Assembly (NCBI GenBank): GCA_018814025.1
Contig: JAHJAM010000010.1
Location: 1 to 44,645, forward strand
Direction: 5' to 3'
Length of the DNA stretch: 44,645 nucleotides
Source: Patescibacteria group bacterium
Lineage (GTDB): Bacteria; Patescibacteriota; Patescibacteriia; UBA9934; GWF2-40-263
The notes below the pieces were generated by a model. The model did not search any database. It had not been told where the DNA came from and saw nothing but the letters and a program-made list of their open reading frames with translations. Each line of letters starts with the position of its first letter. Position 1 is the stretch's first letter. Shown here piece after piece: positions 7,252 through 13,319 of this stretch. A program made the translations under genes and the position numbers.

Positions 7252-7872
7252 ATGCCAAATTCCCATCTCAAATCCCAACTTCAAGTCGATGACAATCTGC
7301 TTGTGCCCATGGTCGTGGAAAAATCCAGCCTCGGCGAGCGCGCTTATGACATTTATTCGCGCCTCTTGAAGGATCGCATCATCTTTTTGGGCAACCAAAT
7401 TGATGACGACACTGCCAACCTGGTTATCGCCCAAATGCTTTTCTTGGAAAGCCAAGACAAGACCAAAGATATCAAGCTCTACATCAATTCGCCGGGCGGC
7501 TCGGTCACGGCCGGCCTAGCCATTTATGACGCCATGCAATATGTGAAACCCGATGTTTCCACCATGTGCGTGGGCCTAGCCGCTTCCATGGCCGCGGTGT
7601 TGCTCGCCGCCGGTGCCGAAGGCAAGCGTTTTTCCCTGCCCAATTCCGAAATCCTGATCCACCAGGTCCTGGGCGGCATCCAAGGCCAGGCGACTGACAT
7701 CAAGATCCACGCCGAGCGCATTTTAAAAATCAAAGACCGCTTAAACGATCTTCTGGCCAAGCACACTGGCCAGAAGAAATCCAAGGTTGAAGAAGACACG
7801 GAACGCGACTACTTCATGGATCCGGAAGAGGCCCAGAAGTACGGCCTGATCGACAAAGTGATTAAAGGGTAA
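7252..7872 (+). CDS. clpP: ATP-dependent Clp protease proteolytic subunit
   Basis: Serine peptidase that forms the 14-mer proteolytic chamber used by ClpX, ClpA or ClpC. The 206-residue protein has the oxyanion SPGGSVTAG segment, catalytic Ser in [10 protein letters not shown], catalytic His in [10 protein letters not shown] and Asp in [11 protein letters not shown]. The processing and axial-loop region at the N-terminus ([22 protein letters not shown]) is normal. Length matches the family. No Clp ATPase gene lies in the window. No SD precedes the ATG. A good terminator follows at 7891-7913. Confidence 0.97.
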   Translation: MPNSHLKSQLQVDDNLLVPMVVEKSSLGERAYDIYSRLLKDRIIFLGNQIDDDTANLVIAQMLFLESQDKTKDIKLYINSPGGSVTAGLAIYDAMQYVKPDVSTMCVGLAASMAAVLLAAGAEGKRFSLPNSEILIHQVLGGIQGQATDIKIHAERILKIKDRLNDLLAKHTGQKKSKVEEDTERDYFMDPEEAQKYGLIDKVIKG

Positions 7873-7890
7873 TCAGCAATTAGGCAAAAT

Positions 7891-7913
7891 CAGGGCTTTT
7901 GCCCTGGTTTTTT
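7891..7913 (+). terminator. clpP terminator
   Basis: CAGGGC (7891-7896), loop TTTT, GCCCTG (7901-7906), then G and six T. Confidence 0.85.
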
Positions 7914-7973
7914 GCAACCTTTTGACACGAAAAACGATATAAATTGTAGGGAAATATCGCATTTGTACTCGCC

Positions 7974-8015
7974 TGTCAAAAAGAGCTGACACTCATATGA
8001 TGTCAGCTCTTGACA
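7974..8015. promoter_or_regulatory. Long palindrome abutting the small-RNA promoter
   Basis: AAGAGCTGACA (7981-7991) and TGTCAGCTCTT (8001-8011) form a perfect 11-bp inverted repeat with a 9-nt spacer. The symmetry extends through an outer TGTCA/TGACA pair with a 3-nt bulge. Its right arm merges with the -35 TTGACA (8010-8015). It could be a regulator-binding site, or an intrinsic terminator for minus-strand transcripts, since five T follow the stem in that direction. Confidence 0.5.
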
Positions 8016-8037
8016 AATTTGAAATAAGTGATATTAT
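8010..8037 (+). promoter_or_regulatory. Promoter of candidate small RNA
   Basis: TTGACA (8010-8015), 16 nt, TATTAT (8032-8037) with a TG one base upstream (extended -10). A second possible pair, TTGACT (8037-8042) and TAAGAT (8061-8066) with an 18-nt spacer, lies just downstream. Confidence 0.65.
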
Positions 8038-8069
8038 TGACTGTTATAGTGCTTTGGCACTAAGATAAT

Positions 8070-8215
8070 TTCTTAAACAAAAACACCCGTCGCGCAATTG
8101 GATCTGCAGGCACGACAAGCATGGGATTTCATTTGCTGGGAGCTCTGGTTTCGACTAGATCTCACCATCAATGAAATTTCTTGCCTGCAGATCTCATCTC
8201 ACGACGGGTTTTTTT
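8070..8215 (+). ncRNA. Candidate rod-shaped small RNA with intrinsic terminator
   Basis: A strong promoter, no convincing coding frame, and a nested structure ending in seven T. Helices, from outside in: ACCCGTCG 8085-8092 with 8202-8209; perfect 12-bp GATCTGCAGGCA 8101-8112 with 8182-8193; 11-bp stem (two G-U) 8123-8133 with 8170-8180; and an apical stem 8137-8149 with 8154-8167 closed by a UUCG tetraloop (8150-8153). Internal features are an 8x8 loop and a 10-nt bulge at 8113-8122. The long rod with internal bubbles recalls 6S RNA in general shape, but no family-specific motif was identified, and it lacks the SRP RNA GGAA tip motif. The 5' end is uncertain (about 8043-8075). Confidence 0.6.
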
Positions 8216-8218
8216 GTT

Positions 8219-8329
8219 GGCGCCCCAAAGAGGATTCAGAGGCGCCGCATCCCGCCGAAAGGCGGGATTCATTCTGTTTGTGTTGATCGCCCCACATGCG
8301 CAGCATCCCGAAGGGTGCCACGCGATCAA
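8219..8329. repeat. Cluster of hairpins between small RNA and vanW
   Basis: No credible gene. Three inverted repeats follow each other: GGCGCC (8219-8224 and 8241-8246), a perfect ATCCCGCC-GAAA-GGCGGGAT hairpin (8249-8268) with a GNRA loop, and TTGATCGC/GCGATCAA (8283-8290 with 8322-8329) enclosing GCATCC-CGAA-GGGTGC (8303-8318). Open frames crossing it in several registers have no family resemblance. The look is of a repeat-derived intergenic element. Confidence 0.45.
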
Positions 8330-8397
8330 GGCTATACAGATCATACGTCGTTTCAATTGGCCTGACTAGGGTCTTGGTGTGGATAATCTTTAGAGAA

Positions 8398-8425
8398 AAA
8401 CACCCCGGCGAAGGCCGGGGTGTTT
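8398..8425 (-). terminator. Terminator of the vanW operon
   Basis: AAACACCCCGGC (8398-8409) pairs perfectly with GCCGGGGTGTTT (8414-8425). On the minus strand it is followed by a T run. Confidence 0.88.
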
Positions 8426-8431
8426 AGCTAA

Positions 8432-10354
8432 TTATTCTGGCTGATAACCTTCGGGAAATTCGGAGAATCCGCCGGGTCCTTCAGTTTCCGGGCTGAGCTC
8501 CGCCACTCCCACCAAGCACATTTTCGGCAGCGGCCGATAGTGCGAGTCATAAACGGTTTTCTCTTCTTCGCCATTTGGTCGTTTGATGGTGTAAGTGAAT
8601 TGCGTATCTGCGCCGATATGCGCATACTGGCATTCGCGTTCGCCCGGTTCCAAATCCATGGTTTCGACTTCGACCGGTTCGCCCACGCCAATCCAGCGCA
8701 GCACCACCGGCGGGGTATAAGATCCGGTGCGTCCATCTGAAGTGCCCCAAAAAGTGAAACGCAGTTCCTTGATCTCATCTATCATTTCCGCTTGGAACAA
8801 AACATGGTGCCCGGTATCGTTGAAAAATTTGAAGTCCGGAGCCGGATCGTAAATCGTCGCGTCAGTTCCCGGATTGCCGTTGCTCGGGTCATTGTAATAG
8901 GAAACCACCAATGAGTGATTGCGCCGCTCCGAGACCGGCAGGCCTGAATTCATGGTCGCCCGGAAAGTAGTGGTGCCGATTTGGCAAAGTCCGCCCCCGA
9001 TTTCCGGTTCAATTTTATCACCCTTAATTACCAATTCCGGCAAATAGCCATTGCTGGTGGTGAAAGGCTTCAAAGCATTGAGCAAGGAAAAAGTCTCGCC
9101 CGGCTTGATGATCAAGCCGTTGAGCAGGCGCACGCCATTGCGGATATTTAAGATGCGATTGTACGGACTGCCGCTGTAATCCGAGATGCCAGTGCCCAAA
9201 ATTTCTTTGATGCCCAAGTCGTTCACTTCTTCGGTCTGAATTTCCGGTTCCGTCTCTTTGGTGGCAATCACTAAAGTTGTTTGATCGCCCAGCATCAGTT
9301 CCAATAAATCAGCCGCCACTTGATCCCGGTCAATTGAGACGCCAGGTTTGCTTTCCGCGAATTCCTGCACTCGGCTACCTTCCATTTGAAAGCGCGCGTC
9401 TTGGGCTGGGCGTTCAATCGTTTTGGCGATTGGCTCCAGGATCTCATCTAATTTTTCGAAATTAAAATCGATCGGTCTGTTGGGTTCTTTTGAGGGTAAC
9501 AGCAGCTCGGAAGTTTGTTTTTGGCTGATGGTCCACTTTTTTTCCGAGTCTCGTTCGTCCGTGTAAGTCAAAGTAAAAGGGGCGCGGTTGATAACCTCCA
9601 AAGCGGTTTCACTGGCTGAATTAGCCATCCGCACATTCACAGCCGGCTCCACTTCAATCATTGAAAGCGTAATTGTGCCGCCTTCCAGGTTTTTCATGCG
9701 GCGGGTCAGTTCAGTCAGCAAAGGTTCGGTATCGAATTTGCGGCCCGGCTTTTCCTCTTCCACCTCAATCACCCAATTATCCCAGGTCTGAGCAAATGAA
9801 AAACGGGCATTGATTACCTCGGCTTCCGCTTCCGGAAACAAACGCGTCAGGTTTTGTTTGATATTCTCATCCAGCACCTGCACCGGCATTTCAATTTGCG
9901 CCGGTCGCAGATATCCAAACAGCAAAGCCCAAAGATTCAGCAGGGGATCGTTTGAATGTCGCTTGGCCATGGCTCGATCCACCGCGCCTTGGACGTCAAA
10001 AACCACTTCTTCAGAAGAATCTCCGTCTCCGAAACTGGAGAGCGATAGTTTTTCCGTCCGGCCTTCCAGTTCAATTTTAATGCCATCCGTCACCAGTTCG
10101 TCCACTCGGCGCTGGATTCGCTGCTGAGCCAATTCCGGATACAGTTCGCTCACTTCCACGCCGCCCACGAAAACCTGGGCCCCGATTTTGCCCTCAAAGC
10201 TTTTGGCCCAAGTTAAACCCGCGGCCAGAGCTGATCCGCCTACAATAACAATTACCGCTAAAATAATCAGCAACGGTTTAAAAATCACCCTCGTGGTTGA
10301 GGGGATTATCTGTAATTTTTGACCCAGGGTCTTCAAGAAGCTGGGTAAAGCCAT
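8432..10354 (-). CDS. VanW family protein (membrane-anchored, extracytoplasmic)
   Basis: A 640-residue protein with a cytoplasmic start, one membrane helix (about residues 28-50) and a large outside part. The middle contains two divergent peptidoglycan-binding/YoaR-like domains. The VanW domain follows (about 400-560), with YNRILNIRNGVRLLNGLIIKPGETFS and the signature EIGGGLCQIGTTTFRATMNSGL, then RRNHSLVVSYY. A short beta-rich G5-like tail ends the protein. VanW is found in vancomycin-resistance clusters and widely in Gram-positive and CPR envelopes; its biochemical role is unknown, so resistance should not be inferred. It is the last gene of a three-gene operon, 2 nt after hsp20, without an SD. 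Confidence 0.9.
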   Translation of the reverse strand: MALPSFLKTLGQKLQIIPSTTRVIFKPLLIILAVIVIVGGSALAAGLTWAKSFEGKIGAQVFVGGVEVSELYPELAQQRIQRRVDELVTDGIKIELEGRTEKLSLSSFGDGDSSEEVVFDVQGAVDRAMAKRHSNDPLLNLWALLFGYLRPAQIEMPVQVLDENIKQNLTRLFPEAEAEVINARFSFAQTWDNWVIEVEEEKPGRKFDTEPLLTELTRRMKNLEGGTITLSMIEVEPAVNVRMANSASETALEVINRAPFTLTYTDERDSEKKWTISQKQTSELLLPSKEPNRPIDFNFEKLDEILEPIAKTIERPAQDARFQMEGSRVQEFAESKPGVSIDRDQVAADLLELMLGDQTTLVIATKETEPEIQTEEVNDLGIKEILGTGISDYSGSPYNRILNIRNGVRLLNGLIIKPGETFSLLNALKPFTTSNGYLPELVIKGDKIEPEIGGGLCQIGTTTFRATMNSGLPVSERRNHSLVVSYYNDPSNGNPGTDATIYDPAPDFKFFNDTGHHVLFQAEMIDEIKELRFTFWGTSDGRTGSYTPPVVLRWIGVGEPVEVETMDLEPGERECQYAHIGADTQFTYTIKRPNGEEEKTVYDSHYRPLPKMCLVGVAELSPETEGPGGFSEFPEGYQPE

Positions 10355-10356
10355 AA

Positions 10357-10743
10357 TTATAAGTCGTCAAGATTCAAAACCTGCACGTTTGAGCTGGGCT
10401 CAACTTTTTTCAAAGTGATGTTCAGAATGCCATTCTTTAAAACCGCGTCGGTTTCATCCGGTTTGATATGGCAGGGCAAAACCACGGATCGGGAGAAGTT
10501 CCCCCAGTAGCATTCTTCGATATGCACGGTCTCCTGATCAGCGACCTGGCATTTTTCTCGCGTCCCGCGCACCGTGACCGTATCATTGGTTACGTTAATA
10601 TCCAAATCATTGACCGAGACTCCGGCGATCGCCGACCGGATGATGATTTCCGTCGGGGTTTCGATGACGTCAACCGAAAGCTGGCCCTCGTTATCTTCAA
10701 ACCAGTCATTGTTCAGTTGGTTGTCGAGTTCTTCATTCATCAT
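10357..10743 (-). CDS. Small heat-shock protein, Hsp20 family
   Basis: ATP-independent holdase that binds unfolding proteins. The 128-residue protein consists of an acidic N-terminal arm of about 20 residues and an alpha-crystallin domain (LSVDVIETPTEIIIRSAIAGV through GILNITLKK). The conserved A-x-x-x-n-G-v/i-L box near the end is present as AVLKNGILNITL. A short C-terminal extension (VQVLNLDDL) follows. It lies between a membrane protein gene and vanW with 2-nt gaps, so the three are cotranscribed. Two adjacent ATG codons are possible starts. Confidence 0.93.
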   Translation of the reverse strand: MMNEELDNQLNNDWFEDNEGQLSVDVIETPTEIIIRSAIAGVSVNDLDINVTNDTVTVRGTREKCQVADQETVHIEECYWGNFSRSVVLPCHIKPDETDAVLKNGILNITLKKVEPSSNVQVLNLDDL

Positions 10744-10745
10744 AT

Positions 10746-11432
10746 TTACTTCAAGCGCAGATATCGGACATATTCATACAGCGGACCGACCGTAAAGCCC
10801 ACGATCGCGGCCCAGAAAATTTCCGCCAGCGGCACGCCGGCTAAAGTCGGCCCGGCCGCTTGCCCTAAATTCATAAAACCCTGGGTCGCCTCCGGGAAGA
10901 GTTTCAGCAAGAATACCTTTTCCAGGGCGAAAATCAAGATCGCGATAAACAGCCCGGAGAAGACGGCATTAATCATCAAATCTCGACGATCCGCCACGAT
11001 ATAAAGTCCGATTAATAGGCCGCCGACCATAAAAGCTTGAAAGGGATTCAAGGCGAAGATTAAGTTAGCCAGCAAAGACATCAAAAGCCAGAGGCCGCTG
11101 ATAATCAGCAAATGGGCCAGCCAATGCAGAGCGCGATTTTTCAGTTTTCGGCGGCGTCGTTTGATCGGTTTCGCTTGCCGGCCGGTCGCGGCCTGATAAA
11201 TTACGGCCGCGATGCCGAACATGGCAAAAGAAAACAGAAAGTCCTCGTAGCCCAAAGACATCAATCCGGCCCAGTTCCGCTCGTTGTTAGCCGCCATCAG
11301 TAAGATGGCCGGCGATAAAACCAAACCAATCACGCTCATCACCAGCTGTTCCTTGCGCGTTTCCTCGGATAAAAGCAAAACAAAGACCCACAGAGTGAAC
11401 ATGGCGAGTGAAATAAAAATAAATGAAGACAT
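10746..11432 (-). CDS. Polytopic membrane protein, possibly related to the lycopene cyclase-type fold
   Basis: About 228 residues with six to seven membrane helices and a basic loop KPIKRRRRKLKNR in the middle. Two segments look like internal repeats: YEDFLFSFAMFGIAAVIYQ and VPLAEIFWAAIVGFTVGPLYEY. They resemble the acidic-FLFF pattern of lycopene cyclase-domain proteins, but this is only a weak hint and no carotenoid genes are nearby. The start is taken at ATG 11432. A TTG at 11468 would add 12 basic residues. It is the first gene of the operon with hsp20 and vanW, suggesting an envelope or stress role. Confidence 0.6.
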   Translation of the reverse strand: MSSFIFISLAMFTLWVFVLLLSEETRKEQLVMSVIGLVLSPAILLMAANNERNWAGLMSLGYEDFLFSFAMFGIAAVIYQAATGRQAKPIKRRRRKLKNRALHWLAHLLIISGLWLLMSLLANLIFALNPFQAFMVGGLLIGLYIVADRRDLMINAVFSGLFIAILIFALEKVFLLKLFPEATQGFMNLGQAAGPTLAGVPLAEIFWAAIVGFTVGPLYEYVRYLRLK

Positions 11433-11501
11433 ATATTTGTGTGCTCTGGCCTTGCGCCTTATTATCAATTATTGTACCTCGATTTTAAAACAAATTCCAG
11501 C

Positions 11502-11507
11502 TATAAT
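11502..11507 (+). promoter_or_regulatory. -10 box for a leaderless start
   Basis: A perfect TATAAT ends six bases before the ATG at 11514. No good -35 at the right distance and no SD. Confidence 0.45.
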
Positions 11508-11513
11508 TAAGGC

Positions 11514-11924
11514 ATGAACCTGACCGAAATAATATTGAGCTTTCTGCTTTACGGAATTTTAGGCTGGGTGCTCGATAGCCTGAAAAGATCTTGGGATGAT
11601 CGCCGGTGGACCACCGGCGGCTTTACTTTTTTGCCCTTTGCTCCGATCTACGGCTTCGGGGCTCTAATTGTTTTATTTTTGCATCCGGTTATTGCGGCCT
11701 GGCCTCTGTTATTTCAGTTTGTATTTTTTGCTCCGGTTCTTGGCGCTTTCGAATATCTTGGCGGGATATATTGCGAAATCGTTTTCCACAAAAAACTTTG
11801 GGATTATTCAAAATACAAAATCAATATCCACGGGCGCACCAGTTTATTCCACGCCGTCTCCTGGGGGGTCCTGGCTTTGCTTCTCATTTACTTCATGCAC
11901 CCATTATTTTTCGGCTCAGCCTGA
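11514..11924 (+). CDS. CmpB-like (putative ABC transporter type IV) membrane protein
   Basis: A 136-residue membrane protein with about four helices. The conserved features of Pfam family ABC_trans_CmpB are visible: a short N-terminal helix, GFTFLPFAPIYGFGALIVLFL, APVLGAFEYLGG, and LWDYSKYKINIHGRTSLFHAVSWG. The biochemical role of the family is unknown despite its name. A perfect TATAAT lies six bases before the ATG, so the mRNA may be leaderless. It is transcribed alone and ends in a terminator that touches the tRNA-Glu gene. Confidence 0.8.
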   Translation: MNLTEIILSFLLYGILGWVLDSLKRSWDDRRWTTGGFTFLPFAPIYGFGALIVLFLHPVIAAWPLLFQFVFFAPVLGAFEYLGGIYCEIVFHKKLWDYSKYKINIHGRTSLFHAVSWGVLALLLIYFMHPLFFGSA

Positions 11925-11938
11925 GACCAGGACCAATC

Positions 11939-11971
11939 AAAAAACCACCTAGCTAAACTAGGCGGTTTTTT
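11939..11971 (+). terminator. Terminator after the CmpB-like gene
   Basis: AAACCACCTAG pairs with CTAGGCGGTTT (one mismatch), followed by T. Its right end touches the encoded CCA of tRNA-Glu, so it may also end that minus-strand transcript. Confidence 0.75.
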
Positions 11972-12045
11972 GGTGACTCCACGGGGAATCGAACCCCGAT
12001 TACCAGGATGAAAACCTGGCGTCCTAACCGTTAGACGATGGAGCC
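11971..12045 (-). tRNA. tRNA-Glu (UUC)
   Basis: A complete cloverleaf on the minus strand. The acceptor GGCTCCA pairs with TGGAGTC, the anticodon stem CCAGG/CCTGG carries loop TTTTCAT with anticodon TTC, and the T-arm has GGTTCGATTCC. CCA is encoded (11973-11971). Its first 22 bases are repeated exactly at 12352-12373, 328 bp upstream, with the GIY-YIG gene in between. The consensus tRNA promoter lies beyond that partial copy (12389-12417), so this tRNA is probably cut from a transcript that also carries the GIY-YIG frame. Confidence 0.96.
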
Positions 12046-12072
12046 ATAATTTGAAATACGGCCTCTTAACTG

Positions 12073-12291
12073 TTATCTTATAATTCCAGACTTTTTTATT
12101 TGAAGCTCTCTTTTTCTAGCTTCAGTTTTTGTTTTGTATTCTTCTGAGTATACCAATCTGTATGGTTGATATGGTTTTGTTGATCGTGTTTTTCCAGAAT
12201 TATGTTCCCTAAGACGTCTTTCTGGATTTTCTGAGATCCCTATATACCACCGTCCACACTCAATACTTTCGATGATATAAAGATAATACAT
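12073..12291 (-). CDS. Single-domain GIY-YIG nuclease
   Basis: About 72 residues forming almost only the GIY-YIG catalytic domain: MYYLYIIES, then RWYIGISENPERRLREHN with the conserved Arg, and the metal-binding Glu in KTEARKRELQIKK. Small YhbQ-type GIY-YIG proteins are common and their in vivo substrate is mostly unknown; others are homing endonucleases. The start is set at ATG 12291 because the domain begins there and GGAAG lies 8-12 bases upstream. An ATG at 12312 would add seven residues. AT-rich composition and position between a truncated and an intact copy of tRNA-Glu suggest recent insertion. Confidence 0.82.
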   Translation of the reverse strand: MYYLYIIESIECGRWYIGISENPERRLREHNSGKTRSTKPYQPYRLVYSEEYKTKTEARKRELQIKKSGIIR

Positions 12292-12321
12292 AATTTCGCT
12301 TCCATTATCCACATAGGCGTC

Positions 12322-12350
12322 TCCGGCAAAGCCGGACCCGGCTCCGCCGG
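12322..12350. repeat. Double-hairpin repeat, copy A
   Basis: TCCGGC-AAA-GCCGGA followed by CCGGC-TCC-GCCGG. The same 30-bp design occurs at 16411-16440 and 30098-30127. This copy lies between the tRNA-Glu fragment and the GIY-YIG gene. Confidence 0.75.
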
Positions 12351-12351
12351 G

Positions 12352-12373
12352 CTAACCGTTAGACGATGGAGCC
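12352..12373 (-). pseudogene. Duplicated 5' fragment of tRNA-Glu
   Basis: A 22-bp exact copy of the tRNA-Glu acceptor 5' strand and D-arm (identical to 12024-12045). After the GGTTAG of the D-loop the sequence changes to the GC-rich double-hairpin repeat. It cannot fold into a tRNA. The consensus promoter at 12389-12417 is placed as expected for a tRNA gene, so this is probably the original 5' end, separated from its body by an insertion or tandem recombination. Confidence 0.85.
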
Positions 12374-12388
12374 GTGATTTGTGGCGAT

Positions 12389-12417
12389 ATAATAACCAAT
12401 CCGACGCTCAATGTCAA
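12389..12417 (-). promoter_or_regulatory. Promoter for the tRNA-Glu / GIY-YIG unit
   Basis: Minus strand TTGACA (12417-12412), 17 nt, TATTAT (12394-12389). The duplicated tRNA fragment starts 15 nt after the -10 box. Confidence 0.75.
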
Positions 12418-12420
12418 TAG

Positions 12421-12448
12421 AAAAAGCGCCCGACCTGGTCGGGCGCTT
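12421..12448 (-). terminator. endA terminator
   Basis: AAGCGCCCGA pairs with TCGGGCGCTT around a short CCTGG loop. Five T follow on the minus strand. Confidence 0.88.
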
Positions 12449-12461
12449 AAAGAAAGACGGG

Positions 12462-13184
12462 TTATTCGCAACCCTCGACGATGTACGGATTCCAGTTTCC
12501 CTGAAGCCGATGAATCAGCTCATGGCGCTGGCACTCCCAATCGTCAGGCGGGTCAGTGCGATGCCACTGAAGATACATACGGCGTTGGTCGCTGGACAAA
12601 AAGCCGTAGCCCAGATCGCTTTGAACGCGATCGTTCATGTAGAGGTAAGCCCGGGCCACATTGCCCCGCACTTCCGGACGCGGTTCGGCCAGGCCATTGC
12701 TGACCTCGAAATCGCAGCGCCCGTATTGGCGCGCCTCGCCCGCGATCAAGCCGAATCCGTAATTCGCCCGATCCGCATTCAGTTCGCCCACGGCCGGCAC
12801 CAGGTTGTGCATGTCCGCTTCCAGCGAGCGAAAGGTGGGGTTGGTTCGGCTGCAGCATTTACGTCCGCCACCGCGCCCGCAAACGCTGCGCGCGTTTTGC
12901 CAGCACGCCAGCCGCTGGCCGAAGACCGCGGCCGGCACGATGTGCTCCCATTCGATCCGGTTGCCGCGCGCCGCGTCCTTCCGGACTCGATAGCCGCAGG
13001 AGGCCGCATCCACGCGCTTTTGCGAATCGAAGCTGCAGCCGCAGTAAAAAGTCGTGCGCTGAGCCGGGGTGTAAACCCGTTGGAAAAGAACCTTCTTCGC
13101 TTCCTGAAAATCATCGATCGACGAACCGGCCAGCACCGGACCCAGGAGCGTTAGTCCCAGAAGCACTATCCAAAGTCGCTTCAT
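12462..13184 (-). CDS. endA: Secreted endonuclease I (EndA family)
   Basis: Non-specific DNA endonuclease, expected outside the membrane. About 240 residues: a signal peptide (MKRLWIVLLGLTLLGPVLAGSS), then the beta-beta-alpha-metal nuclease motif IEWEHIVPAAVFG (catalytic His about residue 81), followed by ADMHNLVPAVGELNADRANYGF. At least eight Cys and the closing WECQRHE...QGNWNPYI pattern match the disulfide-rich proteobacterial EndA/Dns type closely. The start at 13184 is chosen because AAGGAGAG lies just upstream and the signal peptide begins there. It has its own promoter and terminator. High GC and a strong SD, unlike most neighbours, suggest transfer. Confidence 0.93.
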   Translation of the reverse strand: MKRLWIVLLGLTLLGPVLAGSSIDDFQEAKKVLFQRVYTPAQRTTFYCGCSFDSQKRVDAASCGYRVRKDAARGNRIEWEHIVPAAVFGQRLACWQNARSVCGRGGGRKCCSRTNPTFRSLEADMHNLVPAVGELNADRANYGFGLIAGEARQYGRCDFEVSNGLAEPRPEVRGNVARAYLYMNDRVQSDLGYGFLSSDQRRMYLQWHRTDPPDDWECQRHELIHRLQGNWNPYIVEGCE

Positions 13185-13218
13185 CTTTGCTCTCCTTTTC
13201 AGTTCATAACAGCTAGGC

Positions 13219-13247
13219 AAGATATCACGAATCCGACCGATTGTCAA
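13219..13247 (-). promoter_or_regulatory. endA promoter
   Basis: Minus strand TTGACA (13247-13242), 17 nt, TATCTT (13224-13219). A plus-strand TTGTCA (13241-13246) for the divergent PNP-like gene overlaps it. Confidence 0.75.
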
Positions 13248-13319
13248 GGTATTTTGCCTGCTTGATGATTTATGTTAGGATTCGCGAGTTGCTCTTTTGC
13301 CCAAACCCCGGAGGTTGTT

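Noticed and set aside
8098-8369. Overlapping frames of 60-66 codons in the clpP-vanW gap
   Set aside because: They cross strong RNA hairpins and a terminator in several registers, have no SD, and show no recognisable protein pattern.
8432-10354. Vancomycin resistance determinant
   Set aside because: VanW-domain proteins are widespread without resistance genes; no vanHAX or vanS/R-type genes lie nearby.
13272-13319. N-terminal extension of the PNP-like protein looking like a signal peptide
   Set aside because: The SD (GGAGG at 13310-13314) is placed for ATG 13320, and the extension overlaps the probable promoter/leader region.
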